Positions 36,196 through 44,618 of a DNA stretch of 64,000 bases are shown one piece after another. The stretch spans positions 4,898,001 to 4,962,000 of the forward strand of contig NZ_LR590484.1 in NCBI RefSeq assembly GCF_901482695.1, in the 5' to 3' direction. A program made the translations under genes and the position numbers. Every line of letters begins with the position of its first letter. Positions within the stretch are counted from its first letter, which is position 1. This stretch comes from Sphingobacterium thalpophilum (GTDB lineage Bacteria > Bacteroidota > Bacteroidia > Sphingobacteriales > Sphingobacteriaceae). The notes beneath the pieces are model-generated. The model worked only from the letters and a program-made list of their open reading frames with translations, was not told where the DNA came from and did no database searches.

Positions 36196-38925
36196 TTGAC
36201 AGAATATCCTAAAGACATAAAATTCAAATACGGTTGGAGAAAATACCAACAGCGAGTGCTTGACGACTTACAAGACCACTTAACTGACGGTCATTTGCAC
36301 GTAATTGCTCCCCCAGGTTCGGGTAAGACAGTTTTAGGACTTGAAGTTGCATTTCGACTAAACAAACCGACTTTAATTCTTGCCCCGACAATTGCAATAC
36401 GTAACCAATGGATACAACGCTTTTGTGAACTATTCCTTCTAACCAACTTGGCACCCGAGTGGATTTCGAGAGACATTCGCAATCCAAAATTTATGACAGT
36501 TGTAACTTATCAAGGCCTTCACGCAGCTTGTAATAATTGCAGGATTAACGAAGAAGAACTTGAAAGCGACGAAGAAGAAACAGAAGAAGCAAATGGAAGT
36601 GGCAGAGCAACAAATCCCAATCTTGACAACATTGTAAGCGGACTAAAGGCACAAAATGTCAAGACCATTGTGGTGGACGAAGCACACCATTTAAAAAATG
36701 AATGGTGGCAAACGCTGACAAAAGTTAAAGAAAAATTAGACCCAATTATTGTTGGCTTGACAGCCACACCGCCTTATGACGTCACAGCCACAGAATGGCA
36801 GCGATACATTGACTTAAACGGACCTGTTGATACAGAAATTTCCGTCCCTGAATTGGTAATTGAAGGTGATTTATGCCCCCACCAAGATTACGCTTATTTC
36901 ACACTCCCCACAGAGAAAGAAAATCAAAGCATTGTTGATTTCAGACAAAACATTGAAAAGCTTTTTCAGGAAATTAAAAGTGATGAAACAATCGTTCAGG
37001 CAATCGAACAACATCCAGTTTGGCAAAACCCGACAGAGCAGTTAGATTGGATTTACAACAACATTTCCTACTATTCAGCTTGTTTAATTTTTCTAAAAGC
37101 CAACGATAAAGAAATTCCCGAAAGACATCTTGAGGTAATCGGAGATAGGAAATTTGAAATTCCCAAACTCGATTACGAATGGATTGAAACGCTTTTGGAC
37201 TTTTATCTGTATAAAGGAAAAGAACACTTTAAGACATTTGAAGGACATCAAGAAAATCTTGAAAACCGACTAAGAAGATACGGAGCAATTGAAAGAAGGC
37301 AAATCAATTTTTCGCATAACAAGAGAGTTACAGGATTTTTGACTTCAAGCATCAGCAAACTAAATGGCATCAAAGAAATTGTTGATTTTGAATACAACAG
37401 TTTAGGGAACAATTTGCGTTTAGTAATTCTTTCCGACTTCATCCGTAAAGAGTTTTATATCAACTCTCCTGACAACAATCTTGAACTAAATAAAATCGGT
37501 GTAATCCCAATCTTTGAAAAATTAAGAAGAGAAAACAAAGAGAACAAGAAAATTGCTGTTTTGACAGGTTCAATGATAATCATTCCTGTTAGTGCCTATC
37601 CTGCATTTGAAGCCAAAGCTGCACAATATGGGATTACGCAAATTAGTTCTAATCCTGTTCCTTTTGACAGCAATTACATTTTAATAAGTCAAACTGAGCA
37701 ACTCAAACACGATATTGTTCACATAGTAACTCAAATCTTTCAACGTGGAGAAATTGAAGTTTTGATTGGCACAAAATCTTTGCTTGGTGAAGGTTGGGAT
37801 GCTCCTGCAATCAACTCTTTAATCTTAGCAAGTTTTGTAGGTTCATATGTTCTTTCTAATCAAATGCGCGGAAGAGCCATTAGAACACAAAACGGAAATG
37901 GTGGCAAGACAGGAAATATTTGGCATTTAGTCTGTATTGACCCGACTTCACCCACAGGCGGTGATGATTTTGACTTACTAAAAAGACGCTTTAAAAGTTT
38001 CGTTGGTGTTTCATTCAAAGAAGAGCCCGGAATTGAAAATGGGATTGGCCGTTTAAATTTACCAGAAAATATTCATCATAAAGAAGAAGCCGAGAAAAAG
38101 AATATTGAAATGTTTTCTTATGCAGGAGACAGAGAAAGCCTGAAACAAAGATGGAAAACGGCACTTGAAACAGGTGTTACACTTATTGAAGAAATCAAAA
38201 TCCCATTTCCTGAAGGCAAAGAATACAAAGCAGTCAAGTCAATGTATTTGAACAAGACAATTCGTAATCTTTTAGCGACTTTAGGTTCGGGTTTAGTTGG
38301 TTTCGGTTTGGAGAGTTTACAAGGACTTGGACGAGTAGCAAGGAACATTAAAACTACTCAAGACTTATATGTTATCCTCGCAATTTTCGCAGCTATTGGA
38401 ATGGCTATTTTTGGCAGACTGACTTTTAAGACATTGAGATTGTATTTCAAATACCGTGACATTTCAAAGGACATTCGACAAATTGGAGACGCACTTTTGA
38501 ACTCGTTGATTAAGGCAGGAGTAATTCGCACGGACAACTCAAAATTAAAAGTTGACACCTCTATTGACAACTGGGGGGCTGTTTATTGTCACTTAGAAGG
38601 TGGAACTACATTTGACAAATCAACATTTATTAACGCACTTCAAGAAATCATTGGTCCAATTGACAATCCAAGGTATGTGATTATTAGAAAGAATAGATTT
38701 ATGCTTTTCGTTAAGCAAAAAGACTATCATTCTGTTCCTGAAATACTCGGGCGAAATAGAAATTTAGCTGAATATTTCCAAAGCCAATGGGAAAGACTTG
38801 TTGGAGCTTGCGAGTTGATTTTTACAAGGACAATTGAAGGAAGAAAGTTACTTTTGAAATCAAGAGTTAAATCCTTGGCAGCACAATTTGACAACAAAGT
38901 TGAACATATAAACAAATGGAGATAA
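36196..38925 (+). CDS. DEAH-box SF2 helicase with C-terminal membrane segment
   Basis: 909 residues from a TTG start. Motif I APPGSGKT (GSGKT 41-45), motif II DEAH (161-164), motif III LTATPP, a long insert between the two RecA-like lobes (about 210-470), and motif VI QMRGRAIRTQ (556-565). After the helicase core, residues about 690-745 include GSGLVGFGLE and the strongly hydrophobic LYVILAIFAAIGMAIFGRL, followed by a basic C-terminal domain of about 160 residues. A membrane-tethered SF2 helicase is unusual for housekeeping repair and suggests a defence or mobile-element role (inference). The gene is AT-rich, stands alone, and interrupts a duplicated toxin-antitoxin/lipoprotein segment. Confidence 0.82.
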   Translation: MTEYPKDIKFKYGWRKYQQRVLDDLQDHLTDGHLHVIAPPGSGKTVLGLEVAFRLNKPTLILAPTIAIRNQWIQRFCELFLLTNLAPEWISRDIRNPKFMTVVTYQGLHAACNNCRINEEELESDEEETEEANGSGRATNPNLDNIVSGLKAQNVKTIVVDEAHHLKNEWWQTLTKVKEKLDPIIVGLTATPPYDVTATEWQRYIDLNGPVDTEISVPELVIEGDLCPHQDYAYFTLPTEKENQSIVDFRQNIEKLFQEIKSDETIVQAIEQHPVWQNPTEQLDWIYNNISYYSACLIFLKANDKEIPERHLEVIGDRKFEIPKLDYEWIETLLDFYLYKGKEHFKTFEGHQENLENRLRRYGAIERRQINFSHNKRVTGFLTSSISKLNGIKEIVDFEYNSLGNNLRLVILSDFIRKEFYINSPDNNLELNKIGVIPIFEKLRRENKENKKIAVLTGSMIIIPVSAYPAFEAKAAQYGITQISSNPVPFDSNYILISQTEQLKHDIVHIVTQIFQRGEIEVLIGTKSLLGEGWDAPAINSLILASFVGSYVLSNQMRGRAIRTQNGNGGKTGNIWHLVCIDPTSPTGGDDFDLLKRRFKSFVGVSFKEEPGIENGIGRLNLPENIHHKEEAEKKNIEMFSYAGDRESLKQRWKTALETGVTLIEEIKIPFPEGKEYKAVKSMYLNKTIRNLLATLGSGLVGFGLESLQGLGRVARNIKTTQDLYVILAIFAAIGMAIFGRLTFKTLRLYFKYRDISKDIRQIGDALLNSLIKAGVIRTDNSKLKVDTSIDNWGAVYCHLEGGTTFDKSTFINALQEIIGPIDNPRYVIIRKNRFMLFVKQKDYHSVPEILGRNRNLAEYFQSQWERLVGACELIFTRTIEGRKLLLKSRVKSLAAQFDNKVEHINKWR

Positions 38926-38931
38926 CAAGAA

Positions 38932-38957
38932 AACCAACGCCCAGCATGCGTTTGGTT
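38932..38957. terminator. Hairpin after the helicase gene
   Basis: AACCAACGC (38932-38940) pairs with GCGTTTGGTT (38948-38957), leaving one bulged base and a 7-base loop, just after the helicase stop codon. It has no T-run. It may be a terminator or the end of a mobile cassette; homology to the toxin-antitoxin copy begins 25 bases later. Confidence 0.4.
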
Positions 38958-38981
38958 CAACATTCCCGAAATCCGCCACTG

Positions 38982-39412
38982 CGGCATCATTATTAAAATC
39001 AAGAGAAGAGCGCAAAAAGTTAAATCAAGCAGCAAAACCGGCTTCCGAAATTGCGAATAAGGAGAACAGAGCTTAGATTTATCTATTCAGGTTGTAGAGA
39101 ACGGATATGTCGTTGAAAAACGTGTAGATGGGCCTCGTCAGTGAAGCTTACTCAAGAGGACTTGGATTAATTTTTTGTCAGGAGCAATCAATAACTGCTT
39201 TTACAAAAGGCTGAAGCTTCTGGGCATCCGATATCTATTGCTATTCGCGAAAATATGATTGTGGACAAGTCGAAGGATACATAGCTACAAGCGTCGCTTA
39301 TTACCTCTTTTACACGGTATCATTTACTCGAATATGGTATTAGTTATTCATTTGAGACAGCAATGAGTCATACATCCAAACTGGGAGAAATTGAAGAAGC
39401 AAGTGAAAGAAA
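38982..39412 (+). pseudogene. Degraded second copy of the antitoxin/zeta-toxin pair
   Basis: The DNA from 38982 closely follows 34125-34800. The first half of the antitoxin is present, but the ATG is replaced (GCGGCATCA against ATGGCATCA), a single-base loss breaks the frame near 39075, and about 230 bases including the toxin start and Walker A are deleted after CTCGTCAG. Toxin body sequence then continues, with further small indels, to GAAAGAAAA, where it stops abruptly beside the next gene. No intact reading frame is left. Confidence 0.9.
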
Positions 39413-39417
39413 AGAAA

Positions 39418-39600
39418 CTATTTTGGTAAATTCATAAGTAGCTCCTTTGCAGGCACTTCTTGTATTTTACCATCAACCTTTACCACCAAGCTCTCACCCT
39501 TTGCTGCGCTTTCTTCTGCTAATTTTCGTAAAGCCTTTTGCACTCCTAAACGAATTCGTTCAGCAAGATTGATATTTTCAATATTTACCTTATCGTTCAT
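39418..39600 (-). CDS. Small antitoxin-like protein of the second zeta-type pair
   Basis: 60 residues (NIENINLAERIRLGVQKALRKLAEESAAKG, then SLVVKVDGKIQEVPAKELL). It overlaps the end of the upstream kinase-like gene by 11 bases on the same strand, so here the toxin comes first. Size and the helix-plus-strand pattern suit a small antitoxin, unrelated in sequence to the one at 34123. Function is inferred from the pairing. Confidence 0.6.
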   Translation of the reverse strand: MNDKVNIENINLAERIRLGVQKALRKLAEESAAKGESLVVKVDGKIQEVPAKELLMNLPK

Positions 39601-40168
39601 TATGGTATTTAGATTTTAGTGTTGACCAAATTTCGCTATTTGCAACGAATTCTCCAAATTTATCACCCTGAGCAATTATTTCAGGTATTAAATCCATGTT
39701 GTCAAAGACCAACCAGCGATCACATATTGGAATATAAATGTTAAACAAGTTTTCTAAACCACGTTGATATCGTCTTTCTATTACATCAGAAGGAATATTG
39801 TGCCCTCCGTTTTCTACCCTTTTCTTTACACGTTGTATAGCCAGCAAAGGTGAGTCGAGCCAAAAGTAAAGTACTGTGACTGAATAGCCGATTTTTTGAG
39901 CATCTATTACTAAATTTCTATAGCTCCTAGTAGAAAGTGTTGTTTCAAATGCGAAATCAACTTTGGACTTTATTAATTCCGCTATACGTTCCAACATAAT
40001 ACGCCCAGCTGATACGGCTACACTTTGTGGGTTAAATGGAGAAATACCTGCGGCTATATTGTCAGCATTTACAAATTCTCGGCAATCTAAAATCTCTGGT
40101 AATACAGTATAACTCGCAGTTGTTTTTCCAGCTCCATTGCATCCCGAGATGATATAGATATTTGGCAT
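39590..40168 (-). CDS. Zeta-toxin-like P-loop kinase (second type)
   Basis: 192 residues from ATG 40168 (MPNIYIISGCNGAGKTT); the frame is open to 40216 but the family starts here. Walker A SGCNGAGKT, VNADNIAAGISPFNPQSVAVSAGR, the FAFETTLSTRSY motif with the zeta-type F-E-T, and RVENGGHNIPSDVIERRYQRGLENL. This is the ZTL/AAA_33 type common in Bacteroidota and different from the one at 34344. It is encoded upstream of its small partner and opposite in direction to the degraded pair it abuts. Confidence 0.8.
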   Translation of the reverse strand: MPNIYIISGCNGAGKTTASYTVLPEILDCREFVNADNIAAGISPFNPQSVAVSAGRIMLERIAELIKSKVDFAFETTLSTRSYRNLVIDAQKIGYSVTVLYFWLDSPLLAIQRVKKRVENGGHNIPSDVIERRYQRGLENLFNIYIPICDRWLVFDNMDLIPEIIAQGDKFGEFVANSEIWSTLKSKYHNER

Positions 40169-40219
40169 ATGATTTTTTTTGTCAAAATAAGGAAAATTGG
40201 CTGAATTATAAGACACCAG

Positions 40220-40465
40220 CTATCTTTTAAACTCATATCTGCATATTACTTGGGCCAGGTGTATTCTCCACTTACGGTAATACGCGATATTTCTGCGGCA
40301 GAGATCTCCATTGCATACATTTCGCATATAAAATCGCTTATCGCCCGTGTGCTCATTCCTTTGGCGTAGACCAAAATCCATTGTCTTTGTGCGAAAGGAA
40401 TCTTGGCACCCAATAGCGAGGATAGTAAAGGCAGAAATATAGAATACTTTTATGAACTGTTTCAT
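40220..40465 (-). pseudogene. Remnant of a lipoprotein gene related to 35228-35725
   Basis: The first 33 residues (MKQFIKVFYISAFTILAIGC, then QDSFRTKTMDFG) are a lipoprotein signal plus the same RTKTMDFG start as the gene at 35228-35725, with clear DNA similarity across this stretch. The continuation (RFYMRNVCNGDLCRR and beyond) looks like nonsense, while an overlapping frame reads FICEMYAMEISAAEISRITV and GEYTWPK before a stop, a plausible C-terminus. A deletion with frame change is therefore likely. Confidence 0.6.
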
Positions 40466-40539
40466 ACTATGGCTTATGCATTGAATTTACAAAATCCGTT
40501 TGAAAAAGCACAAGACGTGGTCAATTTAAAAAAAGTGAT

Positions 40540-41286
40540 TTATACTTCTATAACAAGATTATTTTTAAATCCATTATACGTTTCATTGATATAGCCGTGT
40601 GGATTGCATATTATTTCGGTGTTACCGATTTTATAATTTACAGGAGTATGTATATGGCCATGGATCCAGTAGGAGGGTTGATGCTTTATTATAAAGTCTT
40701 CCATATCTGAGACTTAGGCGGCGCTTATCGGATCGTCCAAATACTTCATCGGCAGGGATTGAATGCTCGACGCATGGTGCGTCAAGACGATATTACATTC
40801 CGCTGCACTATAGCTAAGACTTTCCTCCAGCCATTGCCTCGAAGTTTGATGGATTCTAAAGGTATCGATACTTCTCAATTTGGCATAATTGTCTCCTAAT
40901 CTGATCTTCTTATAATCATTCATCCGGCTTTGGCATAGCGATCCATATGCGGCGGGATTGCCCTTTAAGGAAAAATCAGTCCAGAGTGTACAGCCATGGA
41001 AACAAACGTGGTCGATCTTCAAAGATTCATTTTCCAACACATGGATATTTGAGTTACTTGCTGCATCTTTGATTTTATATAATGTTTTCGGATACGCTCC
41101 CTTATAATATTCATGATTGCCCAGCACATAAATGATCGGTATATCCAATGAGAGTGATTTTAGCCAGCTGATCCCTTTTACTCCTAGATCAGTATCTCCA
41201 GCCAATACAAGTACATCTGCTAATTTCAGATTGAAATCGTTGTATCCAAATTCTCTGTGCAGATCGCTAACTATGTGGATTTTCAT
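40540..41286 (-). pseudogene. Metallophosphoesterase interrupted by an in-frame stop
   Basis: From 41286 the frame encodes a calcineurin-like phosphoesterase: SDLHREFG (D-x-H), LAGDTDLG (G-D), LGNHEYYKG (GNHE) and VLTHHASS. TAA at 40714-40716 ends it after DDPISAA, at 190 residues. Reading on in the same frame gives VSDMEDFIIKHQPSYWIHGH, then IHTPVNYKIGN and NPHGYINE to a stop at 40540. The final metal-binding GHIH lies beyond the premature stop, so the truncated enzyme should be inactive. The full protein would be 248 residues, the normal size. Its start overlaps the stop of the TonB-like gene by four bases. Confidence 0.85.
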
Positions 41287-41738
41287 CTTTGTCTTTTTGT
41301 ATCATTATCTAATTTTATCTCACCATTACTAAATGATAGGGGAAATGTATAGCCGCATTTTACCGCACTGCCATTTTGATATCCTGGTTTCCACGGACTT
41401 GATTTCCTAACCAATGATATTAACGTTTCACCAGTTTGATAACCAATATCTTTGGCTATCTGGAAATTACTGAGCTTACCATCTTCCCCAACCGTAAAAG
41501 TGATGATCAGTTTGCCGTTTACTTTTGCTTTCCTGGCTTCCATTGGAATCTTATAATTCTTAACAACCCAATTTTTAAATCCGTTAGTACCATAAGGTGG
41601 CTCAGGAAATACTTCGTTCATGTGAGGCGGAAGTTCCGCTATTGAGTCCGAAATAAGGGATTGTCCAAAAGCTTGCGATAACAGGCCTATTGATAAAATA
41701 CATATAAATGATAACTTACGGATCGAGAAAATTCCCAT
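41283..41738 (-). CDS. Secreted TonB C-terminal-domain protein
   Basis: 151 residues with a signal peptide (SFICILSIGLLSQAFGQS). The mature part (MEARKAKVNGKLIITFTVGEDGKLSNFQIAKDIGYQTGETLISLVRKSSPWKPGYQ, split by sense) is a TonB C-terminal domain as found in stand-alone Bacteroidota proteins. It lacks the membrane anchor plus proline-rich spacer of a true energy transducer, so its role is unclear. Overlaps the metallophosphoesterase start by ATGA, implying translational coupling. Confidence 0.78.
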   Translation of the reverse strand: MGIFSIRKLSFICILSIGLLSQAFGQSLISDSIAELPPHMNEVFPEPPYGTNGFKNWVVKNYKIPMEARKAKVNGKLIITFTVGEDGKLSNFQIAKDIGYQTGETLISLVRKSSPWKPGYQNGSAVKCGYTFPLSFSNGEIKLDNDTKRQR

Positions 41739-41950
41739 AGTATTAATATATATAACTCAGTAGCTAATTTACATATCTATTTTGTATCAAGATACAAAAT
41801 GATTAATCTAATTATAAGGCAGATATTGATTGATTATATTACGTTTATAAATGACTTCAAACATCAGTTTTCTCCAAATATGGAAGAATTTGAACAAAAA
41901 AGCGGTGGAAATCGTTCGGGATACATCAATGGATGCAATTACCAAAGTTT

Positions 41951-41966
41951 AGGGGATGCATCCCCT
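41951..41966. repeat. 16-bp perfect palindrome
   Basis: AGGGGATGCATCCCCT is a perfect inverted repeat within the gene-free stretch 41739-42357. Possible operator or a remnant of an element end. The 88-codon ORF over this stretch (41799-42065) has no recognisable content and contains both hairpins, so I do not call it a gene. Confidence 0.6.
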
Positions 41967-42014
41967 TTCAAAAACATGAAATATTTTTCTCAACTTTGTG
42001 GTACCCACACAGCC

Positions 42015-42046
42015 ATTTGGATTTTCGGGAGTCCGAAAATCCAAAT
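42015..42046. repeat. Strong 14-bp hairpin
   Basis: ATTTGGATTTTCGG (42015-42028) is perfectly complementary to CCGAAAATCCAAAT (42033-42046) with a 4-base loop GAGT. It lies 49 bases after the GGGGATGCATCCCC palindrome. No T-run follows on either strand, so it is not an obvious terminator; a folded mobile-DNA end or protein-binding site is possible. Confidence 0.6.
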
Positions 42047-42357
42047 TCTAAAACTGGTGAAATAAAAAAGATGTGGAAGCAATATCCTAGAAAATCGGGG
42101 TGATTACTGTTTCTGCTCTTTATCATTTATGTATTCATACTTCTTCGATAATAAATATGGCTAAAAAAGCGGGATTTCAGTTTCTGACGCTGTGTTCCGG
42201 ATAAATTATGAATTCCATATCTCTAATATTTGTTTTTTATAACGATTTGGTTTTAATAGTTTGTTTTTCTTCATTTTGGTTAGGATAATCCTCATTTTAG
42301 CAACGTAAGTATATCTATTTAGAACCAACTTTGCAGATATACTTTTACAGTTAAAAC

Positions 42358-43194
42358 ATGGAAAATAAACAGAAAGAAAAAGTTTGGTTCATTACAGGAT
42401 CTTCAAGAGGTTTTGGAAAAATATGGACAGAAGCCGCTTTGAAACGAGGAGATAAAGTCGTTGCTACAGCACGCAATATCAATAGTATTGCCACATTAAA
42501 AGAAAAATATGGTGATCAGGTCTTGATTCTTGAAGTAGATGTAACCAATGCGTCACAAGTACAAAACGCTATTAACAAGGCCAACGAATATTTTGGAAGA
42601 TTGGATATTGTGTTTAATAATGCCGGATATTCTTTGGTAGGAACCATCGAAGAGAGCAGCACCGATGAGGTAAAAGCCATGTACGAAACCAATATTATGG
42701 GACCTATCCATGTGATTCAGGCAGCATTACCTATACTGCGGGCCCAGGGGCATGGCCATATTTTGGGGACATCCAGCGCCGTTGGTATTTATAGTAATCC
42801 TCTTATTGGGTACTATTGTTCTTCAAAATTTGCGTTTGAAGCCATTTACGATAGTTTATCTAAAGAAGTTGCCGGATTTGGTATCAAAGTAACGCTGATT
42901 GAACCGGGAGCATATAGTACAGAATTTGGCAGTGCTGAATCGCTAAAAATAGCCAGCAAAAAACTAGCGGCTTATGATGATTTGAAAAGCAGTTTGATGG
43001 AAAATTTACAAAAACTGGAACGAGGAAATCCTTTAGCCACTTCCGAAGCTATATTTGCTGTTGTCGATGCTGAAAATCCGCCGTTGAGATTACTTTTGGG
43101 TAAAAACGATCTGCCACATATCCAACAAATCTATTCTGAACGCATCCAGGAATGGGAAACTTGGAAAACTATTTCAGAAGCAGCCCAAGGGTAA
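42358..43194 (+). CDS. SDR-family oxidoreductase
   Basis: 278 residues: WFITGSSRGFGKIWTEAALKRGDKVVATARN has the TGxxxGxG cofactor motif; NNAGYSLVGTIEESS, the catalytic Ser in GTSSAVGIYS and YYCSSKFAFEAI with the Tyr and Lys pair follow; the C-terminus is complete (ENPPLRLLLGKNDL). NADPH-type by the Arg after the glycine motif. It is followed 48 bases later by an AraC gene that is its likely regulator or partner. Confidence 0.9.
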   Translation: MENKQKEKVWFITGSSRGFGKIWTEAALKRGDKVVATARNINSIATLKEKYGDQVLILEVDVTNASQVQNAINKANEYFGRLDIVFNNAGYSLVGTIEESSTDEVKAMYETNIMGPIHVIQAALPILRAQGHGHILGTSSAVGIYSNPLIGYYCSSKFAFEAIYDSLSKEVAGFGIKVTLIEPGAYSTEFGSAESLKIASKKLAAYDDLKSSLMENLQKLERGNPLATSEAIFAVVDAENPPLRLLLGKNDLPHIQQIYSERIQEWETWKTISEAAQG

Positions 43195-43287
43195 TCCATC
43201 TAAGATATTTTTGACACGCTTTTATTCGCTTTTCTTTTTGTAATGAAAAGCGAATATTGCTTAACTTGTAATCTCGAATTTTATAAC

Positions 43288-44238
43288 ATGGTTTCAAAAA
43301 AATCGAATCATTCTGTAAAAAGATTTAATACGCTGGCTGACGTAATGGTGGCATCTGGTTTTCCACCCCCAAAGCATCCATTAATCGTTTTGTTGAACGG
43401 TGTAGACAAACCACTTAAAGGTCGAGCTCCTAACAAATGGCATGTATTGAACTATTATAAAATAGCTTTTAAACCGGATGCTGGAGGTAAATTAATGTAT
43501 GGTCATACCAAATTTGATTTTAAAGAGGGTGGTTTGTTTTTTGTGGCTCCCCAGCAAGTTCTCTCATCTATTAAAGAAGATAAGCAAAAGGAAACTGAAG
43601 AACAAAAAATGCTTAGCCCACAGATTACACTGCTTATAGATCCTGATTTTTTACTGCAATATCCGCTAGCACAAAAGATCCATCAGTACCACTTTTTCTC
43701 TTATGCTACCAATGAAGCGTTGCACCTTTCGGACAAAGAAAAAGAAACCATTCTGTCACTTTTCAGAAATATAGAAGACGAACTTGAGAACCGTATAGAC
43801 GAGATGAGTCATCATGTGATCATCTCCCAGATTGAACTTTTGCTAAATTATGCCCAACGATTTTATAACAGGCAGTTTCTGACCCGAAAACAAAACTATC
43901 CGAGTATAGCCGAGCGCATCGATCAATTGTTGGAGGATTATTTTAATAGCGATAAGGTGCTGAGTGGGGGAGTTCCTACCGTTAATTATCTCGCTGACCA
44001 GCTGCATATGTCAGCAAGTTATCTAAGTGATCTATTAAGAAATCTTATAGGGCAAAACACTCAACAAATCATTCATAATAAAATGATTTACCGTGCTAAA
44101 AATAAGCTATCTTCCACAGCTCTCAGTATTTCTGAAATTGCATTTGAATTGGGTTTTGAACAGCCTCAATCCTTTAGCAGATTATTTAAACTAAAAACCA
44201 AACAAAGCCCACAGCAATATAGAGCTCAATTCAATTAA
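43288..44238 (+). CDS. AraC-family transcriptional regulator
   Basis: 316 residues from ATG 43288 (MVSKKSNHSVKRFNTLADVM); an in-frame ATG at 43243 would add 15 residues. The N-terminal half is a diverged cupin-like domain (KEGGLFFVAPQQVLSSI), and the C-terminal AraC domain is complete (LADQLHMSASYLSDLLRNLIGQN; ISEIAFELGFEQPQSFSRLFKLKTKQSPQQYR). Same direction as the SDR gene. Confidence 0.87.
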   Translation: MVSKKSNHSVKRFNTLADVMVASGFPPPKHPLIVLLNGVDKPLKGRAPNKWHVLNYYKIAFKPDAGGKLMYGHTKFDFKEGGLFFVAPQQVLSSIKEDKQKETEEQKMLSPQITLLIDPDFLLQYPLAQKIHQYHFFSYATNEALHLSDKEKETILSLFRNIEDELENRIDEMSHHVIISQIELLLNYAQRFYNRQFLTRKQNYPSIAERIDQLLEDYFNSDKVLSGGVPTVNYLADQLHMSASYLSDLLRNLIGQNTQQIIHNKMIYRAKNKLSSTALSISEIAFELGFEQPQSFSRLFKLKTKQSPQQYRAQFN

Positions 44239-44618
44239 TTTTTACAATTGATTAAACTCACCGGTATTTTCACCTACTGCATCCATCTGCATTATGATAA
44301 AAAAATTCCAGTTTCCTGATCATTATGTAACACTGTTTTTATTAAATCCCAAATTTATGGCTGTAAAGTTTCAGCTTAATTATTAGCTTAGTATCATATG
44401 ATTTTCTTTCTCGACATAGCATGGTGTCATGGTGCACGCTAATCAGCTAGGAAATTGATTCGGGAATACCACAGCAAGAATGTGAGATCTTGAATGAAAA
44501 GTTTTCGGAGTATCTTTCGATACAAAAATAATTTAAGAAGCATAATTTCTATAACTTTATTATAAGCTTTACTGCTGTTACAAAACTTAATTTAACAAAG
44601 GATTTTATTTTACCAGTG
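44239..44618. other. Intergenic stretch without a gene
   Basis: About 380 AT-rich bases between the AraC gene and the CPBP protease gene. I see no open frame of note, no clear terminator and no repeat; a promoter for the downstream gene should lie near its right end. Confidence 0.5.

Noticed and set aside
36164..38957. Helicase as a proper integron cassette
   Set aside because: Only one attC-like core and a generic hairpin are seen, with no integrase, no second matching core and no cassette array.
41799..42065. 88-codon plus-strand frame
   Set aside because: No signal, domain or ribosome-binding site, and it contains two perfect palindromes, which coding DNA rarely does.
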